A DNA stretch of 64,000 nt from Halobaculum magnesiiphilum (GTDB lineage: Archaea > Halobacteriota > Halobacteria > Halobacteriales > Haloferacaceae), in assembly GCF_019823105.1 (NCBI RefSeq), contig NZ_CP081958.1:434001-498000 (forward strand), in the 5' to 3' direction. Every line of letters begins with the position of its first letter. Position 1 is the first letter of the stretch. The notes below the pieces were generated by a model. The model searched no databases. It was not told where the DNA came from and worked only from the letters and a program-made list of their open reading frames with translations. Below, piece after piece: positions 23,540 to 33,680 of this stretch. A program made the position numbers and the translations under genes.

Positions 23540-25531
23540 TCAGGCCAGCCATTCCTCGGGCGTGGTGTCGTAGTCGACTTCGTCGGCCGCGATCTGTTCG
23601 GCCAGCTCCGGCTCCAGCGCGTGGCGTTCGACCGCCTCGCCGTCGTAGCGGAGCCGGATCGGCACCTCCTCGCCCTCCGGCTCGTGGCCTCGCCGGCGCG
23701 CGATCTCCACCTCGTGGTCGTCGTACTCGGTGACGATCGTCGCGAGGTTCACCGGCCGCCCCCACAGGTCGAACACGCGTTCGAGCGTCTGTTTCGCCTG
23801 CTCGATGTCGAGCGCGACGCCGTTGTAGCGGTGACCCAGGAGGAGCTCCCCGCGGTTGTCGTAGTTACCGTCGTACACCGCGACCGTCGGCTTCCCGAAG
23901 TTCGTGAACCGGAGGAGGAGCTTCCGCTTCACGTCGTCTGGGTCGACGCTGGCGACGCGGTACCCCTCGGCGGCCTCGGAGTACTCGTAGGTGAAGTAGT
24001 TCCCCTCGACGACGAACTCCTCGGTGAGGAACTCGTCGATGAACGTCACGTCGTTGTGGCTCTCGCGCACCTCGCGCATGCGCTCCCAGCCGGCGCCGTA
24101 GTCCACGTCCGCCAGCGCCGACGCCACGTCCGGGTACACCTCGTCGTCGAACATGTACCGCCCGATTCGCTCCAGCTCCGAGCGGCCGATCCGTTCGAGG
24201 AAGCCGCGGTTGGCCGGCTTCGACAGCGAGAAGTGCCGCTCGCACAGCCCCTCGTAGGTGAGGACGGCCCACGGGTACGCGTCCGCGTCGAGCTCGCCCT
24301 CTTTGGCCGCCGCGAGCGCGTCGGCGTCGACGCGGGGATCCTCGGGATCCAGTTCGTCGAGCGTGTCGGCCGTGACGCCCGCGATCTCCGGGTCGGGCTC
24401 CAGAAGGTCGGCGACCTGCTCGAAGTCGATCACGTCGTGGAAGGTGCGCCACGTGACCCCCTCGACGCGCAGCAGCTTGTCGACGACCTCGCGGCGGTTC
24501 GCGCCGTTCTCGACGTACCGCCAGATCTCGAAGCCGAGCTTGTAGGGGTTCAGCCCGGGCGAGCCGAGCACCCGCGCCATGTGGTCGGCGTAGGTGACGA
24601 ACTCGTCGTCGCCGGCGAAGCGCTCGTCGCCCATCATCAGCGACTCCCAGTAGCTGGCCCACCCCTCGTTCATGACCTTCGTGAGCCGCTGTGGCGCGAA
24701 GTAGTACGCCTCCCGGCGCAGGATCTCGATCACCTCGTCCATCCACGGCTCGCGTTCGACGGCTTTCCCCTCCTCCTCGTCGTACCGCTTGCCGTGCTCG
24801 CGGAGGTACGAGAGCACGTCCGGGCGGGGCTCGGGCAGGCGGTCGCGGTCGCGCTGGGCGTCCACCCAGTCCTGGTCGAACACCTGATCGCGCACGTCCG
24901 CCGACAGGCCGAGCCGGTCGAGCCGCTCCTCGATGTCGGCCAGATCCTCCTCCAGCTCCTCGTCCCCGCCGCGCTCGGCAGCGAGCGCGCGGTGCTGATC
25001 GATGGTGTCCTCGACACACAACACGGCGTCGATGAGGCGCTCGACGTCCTCGCGGTCGATCTCGGGGTCGTCGACGTGGTCGGCGACGGTCTCCGCGTGG
25101 CGCTCCAGCATCGCGGCGGCGTCGGGGTCCTCGCGCTCGCCCGCGAAGCGGCCGAACCACTCGTTGTTGCGGAAGAAGTCCGCGTGCGCCTCGACGTGGG
25201 TGATCACCGCCTTCTGGTCGGCGGGCGCGTTCGACTCCTGCAGGAACGCGTGACAGGGGTTGTCGTTGTTGACGATCTCGAACGCCTTCCCCATGCCGAA
25301 GGTGTCCTGCTTGCGCTGGCGGTCGTACTTCATCCCCCACCGCCAGTGCGGGTACCGCGTCTGGAACCCGTCGTAGGCGATGAGCTCGTTCATCTCGTCG
25401 TGGGTCACGACCCAGTAGTTCACCGGGTACGGCCGGAGGCCCAGCTTCCGGGCGAGTTCCCTCGCCCGCTCGGCCGGCTCCTCCAGCTCGGCGGCGACGC
25501 GTCGGGTCGCGACTCTGTCGTCGTGGATCAT
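23540..25531 (-). CDS. spoVR: SpoVR family protein
   Basis: A 663-residue soluble protein of the SpoVR/YcgB family. It has the typical start LGLRPYPVNYWVVTHDEMNE, the long acidic helical middle with FIDEFLTEEFVVEGNYFTYEY and HNDVTFIDEF, and the C-terminal RYNGVALDIEQAKQTLE. The biochemical role is unknown; in bacteria it is encoded with PrkA (YeaG) and YeaH and expressed under starvation or sporulation. It is the last gene of the four-gene operon, with its ATG one base past the stop of yeaH. Confidence 0.92.
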   Translation of the reverse strand: MIHDDRVATRRVAAELEEPAERARELARKLGLRPYPVNYWVVTHDEMNELIAYDGFQTRYPHWRWGMKYDRQRKQDTFGMGKAFEIVNNDNPCHAFLQESNAPADQKAVITHVEAHADFFRNNEWFGRFAGEREDPDAAAMLERHAETVADHVDDPEIDREDVERLIDAVLCVEDTIDQHRALAAERGGDEELEEDLADIEERLDRLGLSADVRDQVFDQDWVDAQRDRDRLPEPRPDVLSYLREHGKRYDEEEGKAVEREPWMDEVIEILRREAYYFAPQRLTKVMNEGWASYWESLMMGDERFAGDDEFVTYADHMARVLGSPGLNPYKLGFEIWRYVENGANRREVVDKLLRVEGVTWRTFHDVIDFEQVADLLEPDPEIAGVTADTLDELDPEDPRVDADALAAAKEGELDADAYPWAVLTYEGLCERHFSLSKPANRGFLERIGRSELERIGRYMFDDEVYPDVASALADVDYGAGWERMREVRESHNDVTFIDEFLTEEFVVEGNYFTYEYSEAAEGYRVASVDPDDVKRKLLLRFTNFGKPTVAVYDGNYDNRGELLLGHRYNGVALDIEQAKQTLERVFDLWGRPVNLATIVTEYDDHEVEIARRRGHEPEGEEVPIRLRYDGEAVERHALEPELAEQIAADEVDYDTTPEEWLA

Positions 25532-25532
25532 C

Positions 25533-26873
25533 TCAGGTGTCCTCCGTTCCGTCCTCCGTCGAGAGGATCGTCCGGATCGCCTCGGGCACGTCGTCGCTCC
25601 CGGCGACGCGGGCGACGGCGACGTTGTCGCGGTCGGCCAGTTCCCGTTCGATCTCCTCGGCGTGGGTGGCGTTGATCGTGTTGCCGCCGGGCTGGGTCTC
25701 CACGTACGCGTGGAGGTTCGCGTCGATCTCGCGCATCAGCGGCACGACGTTCTCGACGGTGTCGTTGCTGGAGTTCTCGGAGTCGCCGGCGGCGAACACG
25801 TAGCGGTTCCACTCGCTCCAGGGGTACTCCTCGAGGATCTCGGCGGCCAGCTCGTAGGCGCTGGAGATGCGGGTCCCACCGCCCGAGCGGATGCCGAAGA
25901 ACTCCCCGCGCTCGACCTCCCACGCGTCGGCGTCGTGGGCGACGTAGCGGAACTCCGCCTCGTCGTACTTGCCGGTGAGATACCAGTCAAGCGGCGTGAA
26001 CGTGCGCTCGACGAGCTCGCGTTTCGTCTCGCGCATCGACCCGCTCACGTCGCGGATGTTGACGACGACGACGTTCTTCTGCTTCTTCTCGATCACCTCG
26101 GGCTGGCGGTAGCGCTCGTCCTCGCGGCGGAACGGCACGTCCCGCAGTCCGTCGCGCCGGATGCGCTCGATGACCGGGTCGCGCTCGACGCGCGCTGTGA
26201 AGTCGTCGAAGTCGGCGTACTCGTCCAGCGAGACGCCCGCCGCCTCGAGGTCGCTCACCGCCTCGCGGATCCACGCCAGCGAGACGAGCACGTTCCCCTC
26301 GCGGCAGAACTCGAAGACGTCGCGGGCGTCGGCGCCGGCGACCCGGCACGCCTCCTGGACGTACGACTCGTCGAAGTCGGTGGCGAGCTTCCGCTTGAGC
26401 CCGCGCTTGAACAGCTGCTCGAAATCGAGCGTGGAGTTGGGTCCCGCGCGCGTCAGCTCGGTGAAGTCGCCCTCCACCTCCTCGACGACGCGTTTGCCCT
26501 TCGGCTCCAGGTCGAGCCCGAGCTCCTCGTCGAGCTCGCGGGCGAACTCCTCGGGGTCCATCTCGTAGTAGCCGTGCTCGCCGCCCTCCTCGCCGGGCTC
26601 GCCCTCCTCGTCGCCGTCGCCGTCGGCGTCCCCGGGGTCGCCGGGCACGTCGACGGGCTGGCCCGGCTCGGGCGTGTCGCCGTCGCCCTGGCCGACGCCG
26701 CCCATGTCGCGGCGGTCGTACTCGAAGCCCGGGAGGTCGACGAGCTTCACCGGGATCCGAACCCGGTCGCGCGAGGAGCCCGAGAGGTCGCCCTCGCGGA
26801 TGAACTCCTCGAGGTCGGGCCGGCGCTCGTCGCCGATCTCCCGGAACCGTTCGAGGTCCTCCCTCAGTCCCAT
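25533..26873 (-). CDS. yeaH: YeaH/YhbH (DUF444) family protein
   Basis: A 446-residue protein of the DUF444 family, the partner of PrkA/YeaG. The N-terminal ~130 residues are charged and Gly/Asp/Glu-rich. The C-terminal half is a von Willebrand A-like domain with a MIDAS motif ([11 protein letters not shown]), [13 protein letters not shown] and [17 protein letters not shown]. It begins inside the 3' end of the second prkA gene (10-base overlap), so translational coupling is likely. In enterobacteria YeaG-YeaH acts in nitrogen starvation and stationary phase; the target in archaea is unknown. Confidence 0.92.
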   Translation of the reverse strand: MGLREDLERFREIGDERRPDLEEFIREGDLSGSSRDRVRIPVKLVDLPGFEYDRRDMGGVGQGDGDTPEPGQPVDVPGDPGDADGDGDEEGEPGEEGGEHGYYEMDPEEFARELDEELGLDLEPKGKRVVEEVEGDFTELTRAGPNSTLDFEQLFKRGLKRKLATDFDESYVQEACRVAGADARDVFEFCREGNVLVSLAWIREAVSDLEAAGVSLDEYADFDDFTARVERDPVIERIRRDGLRDVPFRREDERYRQPEVIEKKQKNVVVVNIRDVSGSMRETKRELVERTFTPLDWYLTGKYDEAEFRYVAHDADAWEVERGEFFGIRSGGGTRISSAYELAAEILEEYPWSEWNRYVFAAGDSENSSNDTVENVVPLMREIDANLHAYVETQPGGNTINATHAEEIERELADRDNVAVARVAGSDDVPEAIRTILSTEDGTEDT

Positions 26874-29149
26874 CGTCCCTTCACCTCGCGCATCACGCGC
26901 CTGCTTGCCAGCTCGGCGGACGCCTCGCTGTACCCCTGTTCGGTCGTCATGTGTTCGATCGCCGCCCGCTTCACCCGGGCGGTCTCGGTGTTCGCCGGCG
27001 GATCCTCCCACTGTGCGGGGTCGAAGTCGTCGTAGATGCGGCGGACGTCCTCCCACGAGTGCGCCTCCAGCACGGCGCGGATCACCGGGACCGTCGAGAG
27101 GTCCACGTCCTCGACGGCGAACTCGTCGTCGCGGTGCTCCCACGCGTAGCGGTTCAGCGCCGTGATCACCGTCTCCCTGCGGAACTCCTCGACGGCGTCG
27201 CTCGGTTCGTTGCCGGCGTACTCGTCCTCGTCGAACCGACCCAAGTGCTCGGTTTCGAACACATTCATCAGCAGCGGGTCGGGGTCGACCGGGCCGCGGT
27301 CGGTCTCGACCTGTTCGTCGGCGTCCCAGGCGAACACGTGCTCGACGTACTCGGCGACCGTCTCCTCGGGGACGCCCTTGTCCGAGAGTACCGCGTCGAG
27401 CACGTCCGCCTCCTGGAGCTCGAAGGCGTGATCCTTCACGGTCGCCAGCCGGCTCTCGTACTCGGCGATCTCCGCGCGCGAGAACACCGGCGCCGACGAC
27501 AGCCCTTCGGCCATCGCGTTGAGCACGTCCTCGGGGGTGAGCACGTCCTCGACGGGAAGCTCGGGGTGCGCGCGGTCGGTCTCGCCGTGGAGCAGGTCCG
27601 CGATCGTGTCGCGGGTGTACGTCACGGGGATGCCGTGGGCGCCGTCCTCGCCGTCGAAGTCGAACTCGTCGGCGTCGATCCGCTCCTCGCCGTCGGCGAT
27701 CGTCCCCGTGTCGAACAGCAGCGCCTTGTCGAGCAGGCCGATCGAGGCGGGGAGGTCCTCCCCGTCGAGCCGGCTGACGACGGCGTACGTCGCCGCCGCC
27801 TCCAGCGCGTGGGGCGCCAACTCGCGCTCGCGGAGTTGGCCGCGGTCGTCGCGCATCCGCACCGACAGCGGCGCGGCCATCCGCTCGCGCAACCGCTCGT
27901 GTTCGGTCTCGGGGTCCGCCGCGTCGATGTCGGCCGCCCAGACGGTCGTCTCGTCGGTCAACTCGCGGTGGATCAGCTCCGTCTCCAGCGAGACGCTCGT
28001 GAGATAGCGGAACTCGTGGCGGTCGAGGCGACGCTTGAGCGCCTTCAGCGGGTCGCGGTCGTTGCGGTCGGCGAACTGCTCCAGCTCGGCGTCCAGATCG
28101 GGGTTCGAGATGACGACCAGCTGGGTGTCGAGGTCCATCCCGATGCTCTTGTCGAGCTTCACCCGCTTCTCGTCGGGGACGTTGAGCAGCTTGCGCAGCA
28201 GGTCTGCGTGCTGGCTGGCGTCCTCGACGACGGTGAGCAGGCCGTTGCCCTGCGAGAGCACGCCGTCGTAGCTGAACGCGCGGGCGTCCTTGCGGCCGCG
28301 GGCGCCCAGCTCGCGGAGCATCCCGGGCATCCACGAGCCGACGAGTCGCTCCTTCGGGCTGCCGTCGTCCTCGGCGTGGAGGACGCCGACGCCGCGGCCC
28401 ACGTCGACGACGTAGTTCTTCACCCGGAGGTGGCGGCGATCGGTCGCCGCCGAGAACAGGTCCCGGCGGCCCTCCCGCCGGTACCGTTCCTCGAGGATGT
28501 CGAACGCCTCGCGGCTGAACGGATCGAGGTCCGACTCCGCCCGGATCGGGACGTGGTCGTCGTGGGCCTCGTTGAGCGCCGCCACGAGGTCGTCGCGGAC
28601 CTCCTCGGGGAACACCGACAGCGGATTCGCCTGCACGGGCGACTCGTACCAGTCGTCCTCTGCGTCGTCGCCGGCGGCGTAGCTCAGCCCGCGCTCTTCC
28701 TCGCGGGCGGCGATGTTCCACTCGATCGTGTACCGCCGGCCCTCCTCGGTCCGCGAGTACGCTCGCAGGCCGTTGATCAGACAGCGCTTCAGCTCGGACT
28801 TCCCGGTCGCGGTCGGCCCGTCGAACCAGTGGATCTTCTCGTCTTTCCCGCGGCCGGCCGCGACCGTGCGGAGGTCGTCGACGAAGGCGTTGAGCACGCC
28901 CGTGTTGCCGAGGACGGCGTGCTCGCCGTCGTTCGCCGGGTCGTCGAAGAAGCGGTAGCGCTCGCGCTCGACGCCCTCCTCGACGACGGTTCGCGTGCCC
29001 ATCGACTCGATCGCCGACAGGAGGTACTTGGCGGCGTGGCTGACGGCGTCGGGGCGCTCGAACGCGAGGTCGACGAACTCCGCGAGCGAACGCGGCGGCT
29101 CGTAGGCGCCCTCCAGCGCCTCGTCGGCGCGCGCGAGGTAATCGGTCAT
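26864..29149 (-). CDS. PrkA-type serine kinase/AAA protein (second paralogue)
   Basis: A 761-residue member of the PrkA (YeaG) family. The AAA part has a Walker A-like loop [10 protein letters not shown] near residues 111-118, in place of the GxxGxGKS form in the neighbouring paralogue. It also has the [17 protein letters not shown] region and a C-terminal kinase-like helical domain. It is longer than the paralogue upstream, with insertions in the middle. Only two bases separate its ATG from that gene's stop. PrkA proteins have been described both as serine kinases and as AAA proteases; which applies here cannot be decided from sequence. Confidence 0.87.
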   Translation of the reverse strand: MTDYLARADEALEGAYEPPRSLAEFVDLAFERPDAVSHAAKYLLSAIESMGTRTVVEEGVERERYRFFDDPANDGEHAVLGNTGVLNAFVDDLRTVAAGRGKDEKIHWFDGPTATGKSELKRCLINGLRAYSRTEEGRRYTIEWNIAAREEERGLSYAAGDDAEDDWYESPVQANPLSVFPEEVRDDLVAALNEAHDDHVPIRAESDLDPFSREAFDILEERYRREGRRDLFSAATDRRHLRVKNYVVDVGRGVGVLHAEDDGSPKERLVGSWMPGMLRELGARGRKDARAFSYDGVLSQGNGLLTVVEDASQHADLLRKLLNVPDEKRVKLDKSIGMDLDTQLVVISNPDLDAELEQFADRNDRDPLKALKRRLDRHEFRYLTSVSLETELIHRELTDETTVWAADIDAADPETEHERLRERMAAPLSVRMRDDRGQLRERELAPHALEAAATYAVVSRLDGEDLPASIGLLDKALLFDTGTIADGEERIDADEFDFDGEDGAHGIPVTYTRDTIADLLHGETDRAHPELPVEDVLTPEDVLNAMAEGLSSAPVFSRAEIAEYESRLATVKDHAFELQEADVLDAVLSDKGVPEETVAEYVEHVFAWDADEQVETDRGPVDPDPLLMNVFETEHLGRFDEDEYAGNEPSDAVEEFRRETVITALNRYAWEHRDDEFAVEDVDLSTVPVIRAVLEAHSWEDVRRIYDDFDPAQWEDPPANTETARVKRAAIEHMTTEQGYSEASAELASRRVMREVKGRWD

Positions 29150-29151
29150 GC

Positions 29152-31266
29152 TCACTCCTCGAGTTCGCTCTTGGCGACCTCCGCGCCGGCGAACTCCAGT
29201 ACCTCGCGGGCGCCCTCGGCGGAGTACCCCTGCTCCGTCAGGGCGTCGACCCACGCGGCGCGCTCGTCGTCGTCGAGTTCTCCGGCCGACACCAGCGCGG
29301 AGAAGTTGATGTTGTGTTTCTTGTCCTCCCAGAGCTTGCGCTCGAGGGCGCGCCGGAGGCGGTCGTTCTCCTGGGGATCGAAGCTCGACCCCTCGCGGGC
29401 GCGGCGGCTCACCCAGTTGGCGACCTCCTGGCGGAAGTCGTCCTTGCGGTCGCCGGGCACCTCCAGCTTCTCCTCGACCGACCGGAGGAACGTCTCGTCG
29501 GGCTCCTGCTCGCGCCCGGTGAGGTCGTCCTCGACGGTGGTGTCGTCGATGTACGCCATCACGTGGTCCATGTACTTCTCGCCCTGGCGGCGGATCTCGT
29601 CGACGTCGTACGCCAGCGCGTGGCGCACGTCCTCGATGGCGCGCTCCTTGTACTCCTCGCGGACGAGTTCGAGGTAGCGGTGATAGGTGTCGAGGTTCTC
29701 CTCGGGGATCGACCCGTGGTTCTCGAGGTTCGTCTCGAAGTGTTTGAACACCGCCAGCGGCGAGAGGTAGCCGCGGTCCCTGTGGCGGGAGTCCATGATC
29801 GCCTCGGCGATCTCGTCGCCGATGAACCGGGCGGAGACGCCCTCCATTCCCTCGGCGATGTCGGCGGCGCGGTCGCCGTTCTCCCTGAGCTTGCGCTCGT
29901 CGATCTCGTCGGTCTCGTCGATCTCGCCGTTGTACGCCTTCGCCTTCTGGACCAGCGAGACGGACTCGTCGGTCGGCTCCTCGATCCGGGTGAGCACGCC
30001 GAAGAGGCCGGCCATCTCCATGGCGTGGGGCTCGATGTGAATGTCGGGCACGTCGGCGTTGCGGAGCATCTTCCGGTAGATCTCCGCCTCCTCGTCGTAC
30101 TCCAGGACGTACGGGTAGTCGATCCGCTTCGTGCGGTCGTTGAACGCCTCCATCTTCTCGTCGCCCTTCTTGTCGCGGTACTCGGGCATGTTCGTCCGGC
30201 CGACGATCACCTGGTCGATGTCGATCCGCGGGTTGTTTCGCGGCTTGATCGTCTGCTCCTGGCTGGCGTGCAGGAAGTCGTAGAGGAACTCCCGCTGGAG
30301 CTTCAACAGCTCCTCGCCCGAGAAGATGCCGCGGTTGGCGTTACAGAATGCCCCCGCGTAGTCGAACGCTCGCGGGTCGTTCTCGCCGTACACCGCGAGC
30401 TTCGAGTAGTTCACGTCGCCGGTGAGCTCCGTCTCGTCCTGGTTCTTCTTGTCCTTGGGTTCGAACGTCTCGATGCAGCGGCGCTGGTTCTCGTCGGCGA
30501 CGAGCCGCACCACCTCGACGTGGTTCTCCAGCACCGCCTGCAGGTCGTCCTCGTAATGGGCGAGCAACTCGTCCATGTAGAAGCCAGACGCGGGGTCGAG
30601 GCTCTGCTCGTTGCGGACGGTGTAGGGCGCGTCGAGGTTCCCGTTCAGCTCCGCGATCACCTCGTCGCGCTGTTCCTGCGGAAGCAAGACGAGGGGCTCC
30701 TGGTTCATCGCCGAGCGAACGGTGTCGTCGGCGGGGTCCTGGTCCTCGATGACCGAACAGAGGTCGGTCCACCTGAAGGTGTACATCCGGCCCTCGTCGC
30801 TGCGGGTGTAGTCCTCGAAGTACCGCCGGACGAGCCAGTCGAAGTGGCTCTTGCCCGAGCCGACCGGGCCCAACAGCAGCTTGATGCGCTTCTCGGGGCC
30901 GAGCCCCCGCGCGCCGGATTTCACCTTGTTGACGAACTCGTGGATCGACTCGTGGACCTCCCGGCCGTAGAAGGCGTTCTCGCCGTCGTGAAGCGGGTCC
31001 TCCGAGGCGAGGAGGTACTCCACGACGCCCGCGTCCTCGTCGTAGCGCGTGCCGTAGTGGTCGAACATGTCGGCGACGCGCTGGTGGGTGTTGCGTGCGA
31101 CTCTGGGGTCGGCCGTGACCTCCCGGAGATACCATTCGAACGGCTTCGCCTCCCGGAGGTCCTCCGGGACCGATCGCTTGTACTCCCGGCTGAGCTCCTC
31201 GAGTGTGTGCGTGCTCGATACCTCCCCTGACGCGCGGTCGTTCGCGTTGTCGGTCTGTTCACTCAT
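29152..31266 (-). CDS. prkA: PrkA-type serine kinase/AAA protein (first paralogue)
   Basis: A 704-residue protein with the full PrkA layout: N-terminal helices; P-loop [15 protein letters not shown] at residues ~131-145; the long AAA core (NEPLVLLP-like [64 protein letters not shown]); and the C-terminal segment [25 protein letters not shown]. It is the first gene of the operon prkA-prkA-yeaH-spoVR, in which all genes overlap or abut. There is no TATA-like box within 40 bases of the ATG; the nearest good promoter is ~230 bases upstream, so the operon may have a leader. Confidence 0.92.
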   Translation of the reverse strand: MSEQTDNANDRASGEVSSTHTLEELSREYKRSVPEDLREAKPFEWYLREVTADPRVARNTHQRVADMFDHYGTRYDEDAGVVEYLLASEDPLHDGENAFYGREVHESIHEFVNKVKSGARGLGPEKRIKLLLGPVGSGKSHFDWLVRRYFEDYTRSDEGRMYTFRWTDLCSVIEDQDPADDTVRSAMNQEPLVLLPQEQRDEVIAELNGNLDAPYTVRNEQSLDPASGFYMDELLAHYEDDLQAVLENHVEVVRLVADENQRRCIETFEPKDKKNQDETELTGDVNYSKLAVYGENDPRAFDYAGAFCNANRGIFSGEELLKLQREFLYDFLHASQEQTIKPRNNPRIDIDQVIVGRTNMPEYRDKKGDEKMEAFNDRTKRIDYPYVLEYDEEAEIYRKMLRNADVPDIHIEPHAMEMAGLFGVLTRIEEPTDESVSLVQKAKAYNGEIDETDEIDERKLRENGDRAADIAEGMEGVSARFIGDEIAEAIMDSRHRDRGYLSPLAVFKHFETNLENHGSIPEENLDTYHRYLELVREEYKERAIEDVRHALAYDVDEIRRQGEKYMDHVMAYIDDTTVEDDLTGREQEPDETFLRSVEEKLEVPGDRKDDFRQEVANWVSRRAREGSSFDPQENDRLRRALERKLWEDKKHNINFSALVSAGELDDDERAAWVDALTEQGYSAEGAREVLEFAGAEVAKSELEE

Positions 31267-31694
31267 TGTTAGCCACGTGTGCGGGGACGACCGCGACGGT
31301 CCCGCTCCGCAGGCACCCGGTGTCGACGCCGACGCCCGCTCCGTCGGCTGACCCCGATCCGAGCGCCGCCGGACCGTCGTGTCCGCTCGTGCCACACGAC
31401 CGCGCGGGGATCCGGCGTGGGCGGCGTCTCCAACAGAACTCGTCGTGAGGGCGGCCGGTGGGGGTCGTTGCCTCCGTCCCGTGGTCGGACCGAGACTATA
31501 TGTTGTGGTGGGTGTTAACACACATAAGCCTGTCGGCAAACGGGGCCGGTACCGTCGCGCCCTCGATCGGTTGTGCGATCGACGCATGTGCCGAATACCA
31601 CCGAGAGGGCCCCGTTCATCGTATTTACCGGACGACACCGTCGTCGCGGACACGCGAGCGTGGCGCCTAAGCCGCCGGGCGGGCAAGAGCCGCC
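31267..31694. other. Intergenic region between the divergent prkA operon and the DUF5820-like gene
   Basis: 428 bases without a gene. On the minus strand a TATA-like CATATAG sits at 31494-31501, about 230 bases before the prkA start. The + strand has TATTTA at ~31622-31627 for the gene at 31695. The palindrome between them is listed separately. The bases from 31267 to 31490 have no convincing reading frame with haloarchaeal codon use and would form the prkA 5' leader if transcription starts at that box. Confidence 0.5.
31493..31522 (-). promoter_or_regulatory. TATA box plus perfect palindrome upstream of the prkA operon
   Basis: On the minus strand the perfect 10-base palindrome GTGTTAACAC (31512-31521) lies ten bases upstream of CATATAG (31494-31501). 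This is where archaeal regulators that contact BRE/TATA-bound factors usually bind. The surrounding bases are conspicuously AT-rich. The regulator is unknown. Confidence 0.45.
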
Positions 31695-32222
31695 ATGACC
31701 GACGACGGCGACGGGCGGCCCCCGGTCGACGGACCCGGGATCGGCGACGAGAGCGGGGAGGCGACCGAGGGCAGCGCGCTCGATGGCGACGGGCTCGACA
31801 CGGGCGCGCGCGACGCCGACGCGTTCGATCTGGACGCCCTCGACCCCGACGAGCTCGCCGACGGCTGGCGGCTGTGGAACGAGGAGCCGAACGGCCGCGC
31901 GATCGTGGTGTTCCGCCCCGACGTGTTCGACGCCGATCGGTTCCCCGCGCCGTGTCTCCCCACGGTGTATCTCACGAACGGCTCCCGCCGCGCGCGACCG
32001 GGGTCGGGCCAGCGGACCACCGACGAGTGGCACGTCATCCTCTTCCTTGAGCCCGAAGTCGAGGTCGAGTCGACGACGTTCGACGACCGGACGGCCGCGC
32101 TCGACGGCGTTCGCGACGTGACCGAGCGGTTCGTCGCCGGCGACATCGACCACCGCGGCGCCTACCAGGTCCCGCGGGAGGCGTACCTCGACGCGCTCGA
32201 CGACCTGCTCGGCGAGGAGTGA
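31695..32222 (+). CDS. Haloarchaeal conserved protein (DUF5820-like)
   Basis: A 175-residue acidic protein. The first ~55 residues are a Gly/Asp-rich tail. The folded part runs from LADGWRLWNEEPNGRAIVVF through PCLPTVYLTNGSRR and DEWHVILFLEPEVEVE to a helical end. It resembles a haloarchaeal family catalogued as DUF5820; this assignment rests on memory of the pattern and is tentative. No catalytic motif is visible. The gene lies 109 bases before the UPF0179 gene on the same strand. Confidence 0.6.
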   Translation: MTDDGDGRPPVDGPGIGDESGEATEGSALDGDGLDTGARDADAFDLDALDPDELADGWRLWNEEPNGRAIVVFRPDVFDADRFPAPCLPTVYLTNGSRRARPGSGQRTTDEWHVILFLEPEVEVESTTFDDRTAALDGVRDVTERFVAGDIDHRGAYQVPREAYLDALDDLLGEE

Positions 32223-32331
32223 CGCGGCGCCGGGTCGCCGCCGGCGGCGACGCCCTGTCGGAACCGCGGGGGACGACGACCCGGAGCCCCTCGGCGACGC
32301 CGTTATCTGCGGCGCGCGGGATGATCGAGAC

Positions 32332-32787
32332 ATGTCCACCGTCACGCTCATCGGCACGCGACTCGCGTCCGAGGGCACCGAGTTCGTTTACCGAGGGGAG
32401 TCGAGCGCCTGCGAGGGCTGTCCCTACCGCGGGCAGTGTCTCAACCTCGTCGAGGGGCGACGCTACCGGGTGACCGGCGTCCGCGACGGGACGCAGGCGC
32501 TCGACTGCGCCGTCCACGCCGACGCGAGCGTCCGCGCCGTCGAGGTCGAACCCGCCGAGATCACCGCGAACGTCGCCTCGCGCGGCGCGTACGCCGGGTC
32601 GCGGGCGTCGCTGGAGGGGCCGTGTCCGCACGTCGACTGCCCGAGCCACGAGCTGTGCGAGCCACTGGGAGCCGATTTCGACGAGGAATATCGTATCGCG
32701 GAGGTACAGGGCGACCCGCCCCACGAGGTGTGCCACCTCGACCGCGACCTGACGACGGTGACGTTCGAGACGACAGACGGGGGATAG
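32332..32787 (+). CDS. UPF0179 family cysteine-rich protein
   Basis: A 151-residue archaeal protein of UPF0179. It opens VTLIGTRLASEGTEFVYRG, followed by a cysteine cluster (ACEGCPYRGQCLNL), then DCAVHADASVRAVEVEPAEI and a second cluster (CPHVDCPSHELCEPL), suggesting an iron-sulfur or zinc site with six to eight ligands. The function is unknown. A G/T-rich box ~25-30 bases upstream (GTTATC) may be its TATA. Confidence 0.85.
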   Translation: MSTVTLIGTRLASEGTEFVYRGESSACEGCPYRGQCLNLVEGRRYRVTGVRDGTQALDCAVHADASVRAVEVEPAEITANVASRGAYAGSRASLEGPCPHVDCPSHELCEPLGADFDEEYRIAEVQGDPPHEVCHLDRDLTTVTFETTDGG

Positions 32788-32802
32788 CAGGGTCCCGTCG
32801 CG

Positions 32803-33612
32803 ATGCGTCGTCCGGCCGCGGTCCTCGCGTGTCTGTGTCTCGTGCTCGCCGGGTGCGGCGCGACGGGGTCGCCCGGGGGCGACGCGCGGACCGTCGCTCC
32901 CGCGCTCGCGGGGACCCCGACCCCCACCGCGACCCCGGAGACGCCGGTCCGGCCGCCCGGCGTGAACGCCAGTGCATCCGGAATCGACCGCCGCGCCCTG
33001 GTGGCGGCCCACGAGGAGGCGCTCGACGGCCGGTCGGTGACGGTTCGGACGAGCCGCCGCGTCGTCGCGGACGACGGGACCGTGATCCTCGACGGGTTCC
33101 GGCGCTCCCGGACGGACGGGCTCGCACAGTTCTTCAGCCGACGGATCACCGAAACGCCGTACCGGCGGGCGGACGGTCGGACGTTCAACGTCTCCTACTG
33201 GCGCAACGACACCGTCACCGTCCGTCGGTGGCCCGACGGGAACCGGTCGGTGACGCTCGACACCGACTTCCCGACCCGGCAGTTGTTCGACCGGACGGGC
33301 GCCGCCGCCGTCGAGACCATCCTTTCCGGATACGAACTCCAGTATGCGGGGACGACGACGCGCGACGGGGAGACGCTCCACGTGCTGACGGAGGCGTCCG
33401 CCGAACAGCGGTACCGACCGCTTCGGACGAATGTGTGCCTGCGCGTGCTCGTCACCGGGGAGGGCGTCGTTCGGTCGATCACGGCGACCTACCGGACCGA
33501 CGAGTACGGGCGGTCGGCGCGTGTGACCGTCGAGTTCCGCGTCACGAACGTCTCGGATACCGAGGTCCCCCGGCCGGAGTGGGTCGACGAAGCGCTCGCC
33601 GAGGACGGCTGA
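32803..33612 (+). CDS. Sec-exported lipoprotein (DUF7537-like)
   Basis: A 269-residue predicted cell-surface lipoprotein. The N-terminus is a classical signal with lipobox (RRPAAVLACLCLVLAGC), then a Thr/Pro-rich linker, then a beta-rich domain with repeated strands (SVTVRTSRRVVADDG, YWRNDTVTVRRWPDGNRSVT, LQYAGTTTRDGETLHVLT, VVRSITATYRTDEYG). This layout is typical of abundant haloarchaeal lipoproteins with an outer-membrane LolA-like fold. The function is unknown. It begins 15 bases after the UPF0179 gene and may be co-transcribed. Confidence 0.72.
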   Translation: MRRPAAVLACLCLVLAGCGATGSPGGDARTVAPALAGTPTPTATPETPVRPPGVNASASGIDRRALVAAHEEALDGRSVTVRTSRRVVADDGTVILDGFRRSRTDGLAQFFSRRITETPYRRADGRTFNVSYWRNDTVTVRRWPDGNRSVTLDTDFPTRQLFDRTGAAAVETILSGYELQYAGTTTRDGETLHVLTEASAEQRYRPLRTNVCLRVLVTGEGVVRSITATYRTDEYGRSARVTVEFRVTNVSDTEVPRPEWVDEALAEDG

Positions 33613-33680
33613 CGGGTGACGGATGAGCCGTGTCCCCGGCCGGTCCGGGCCCCAGATACGCAGGTCGTCCCCGCTCGACG

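Noticed and set aside
22586-25675. A 1029-codon open frame on the plus strand
   Set aside because: It is the shadow of the aldolase and spoVR genes on the other strand, which have recognisable families.
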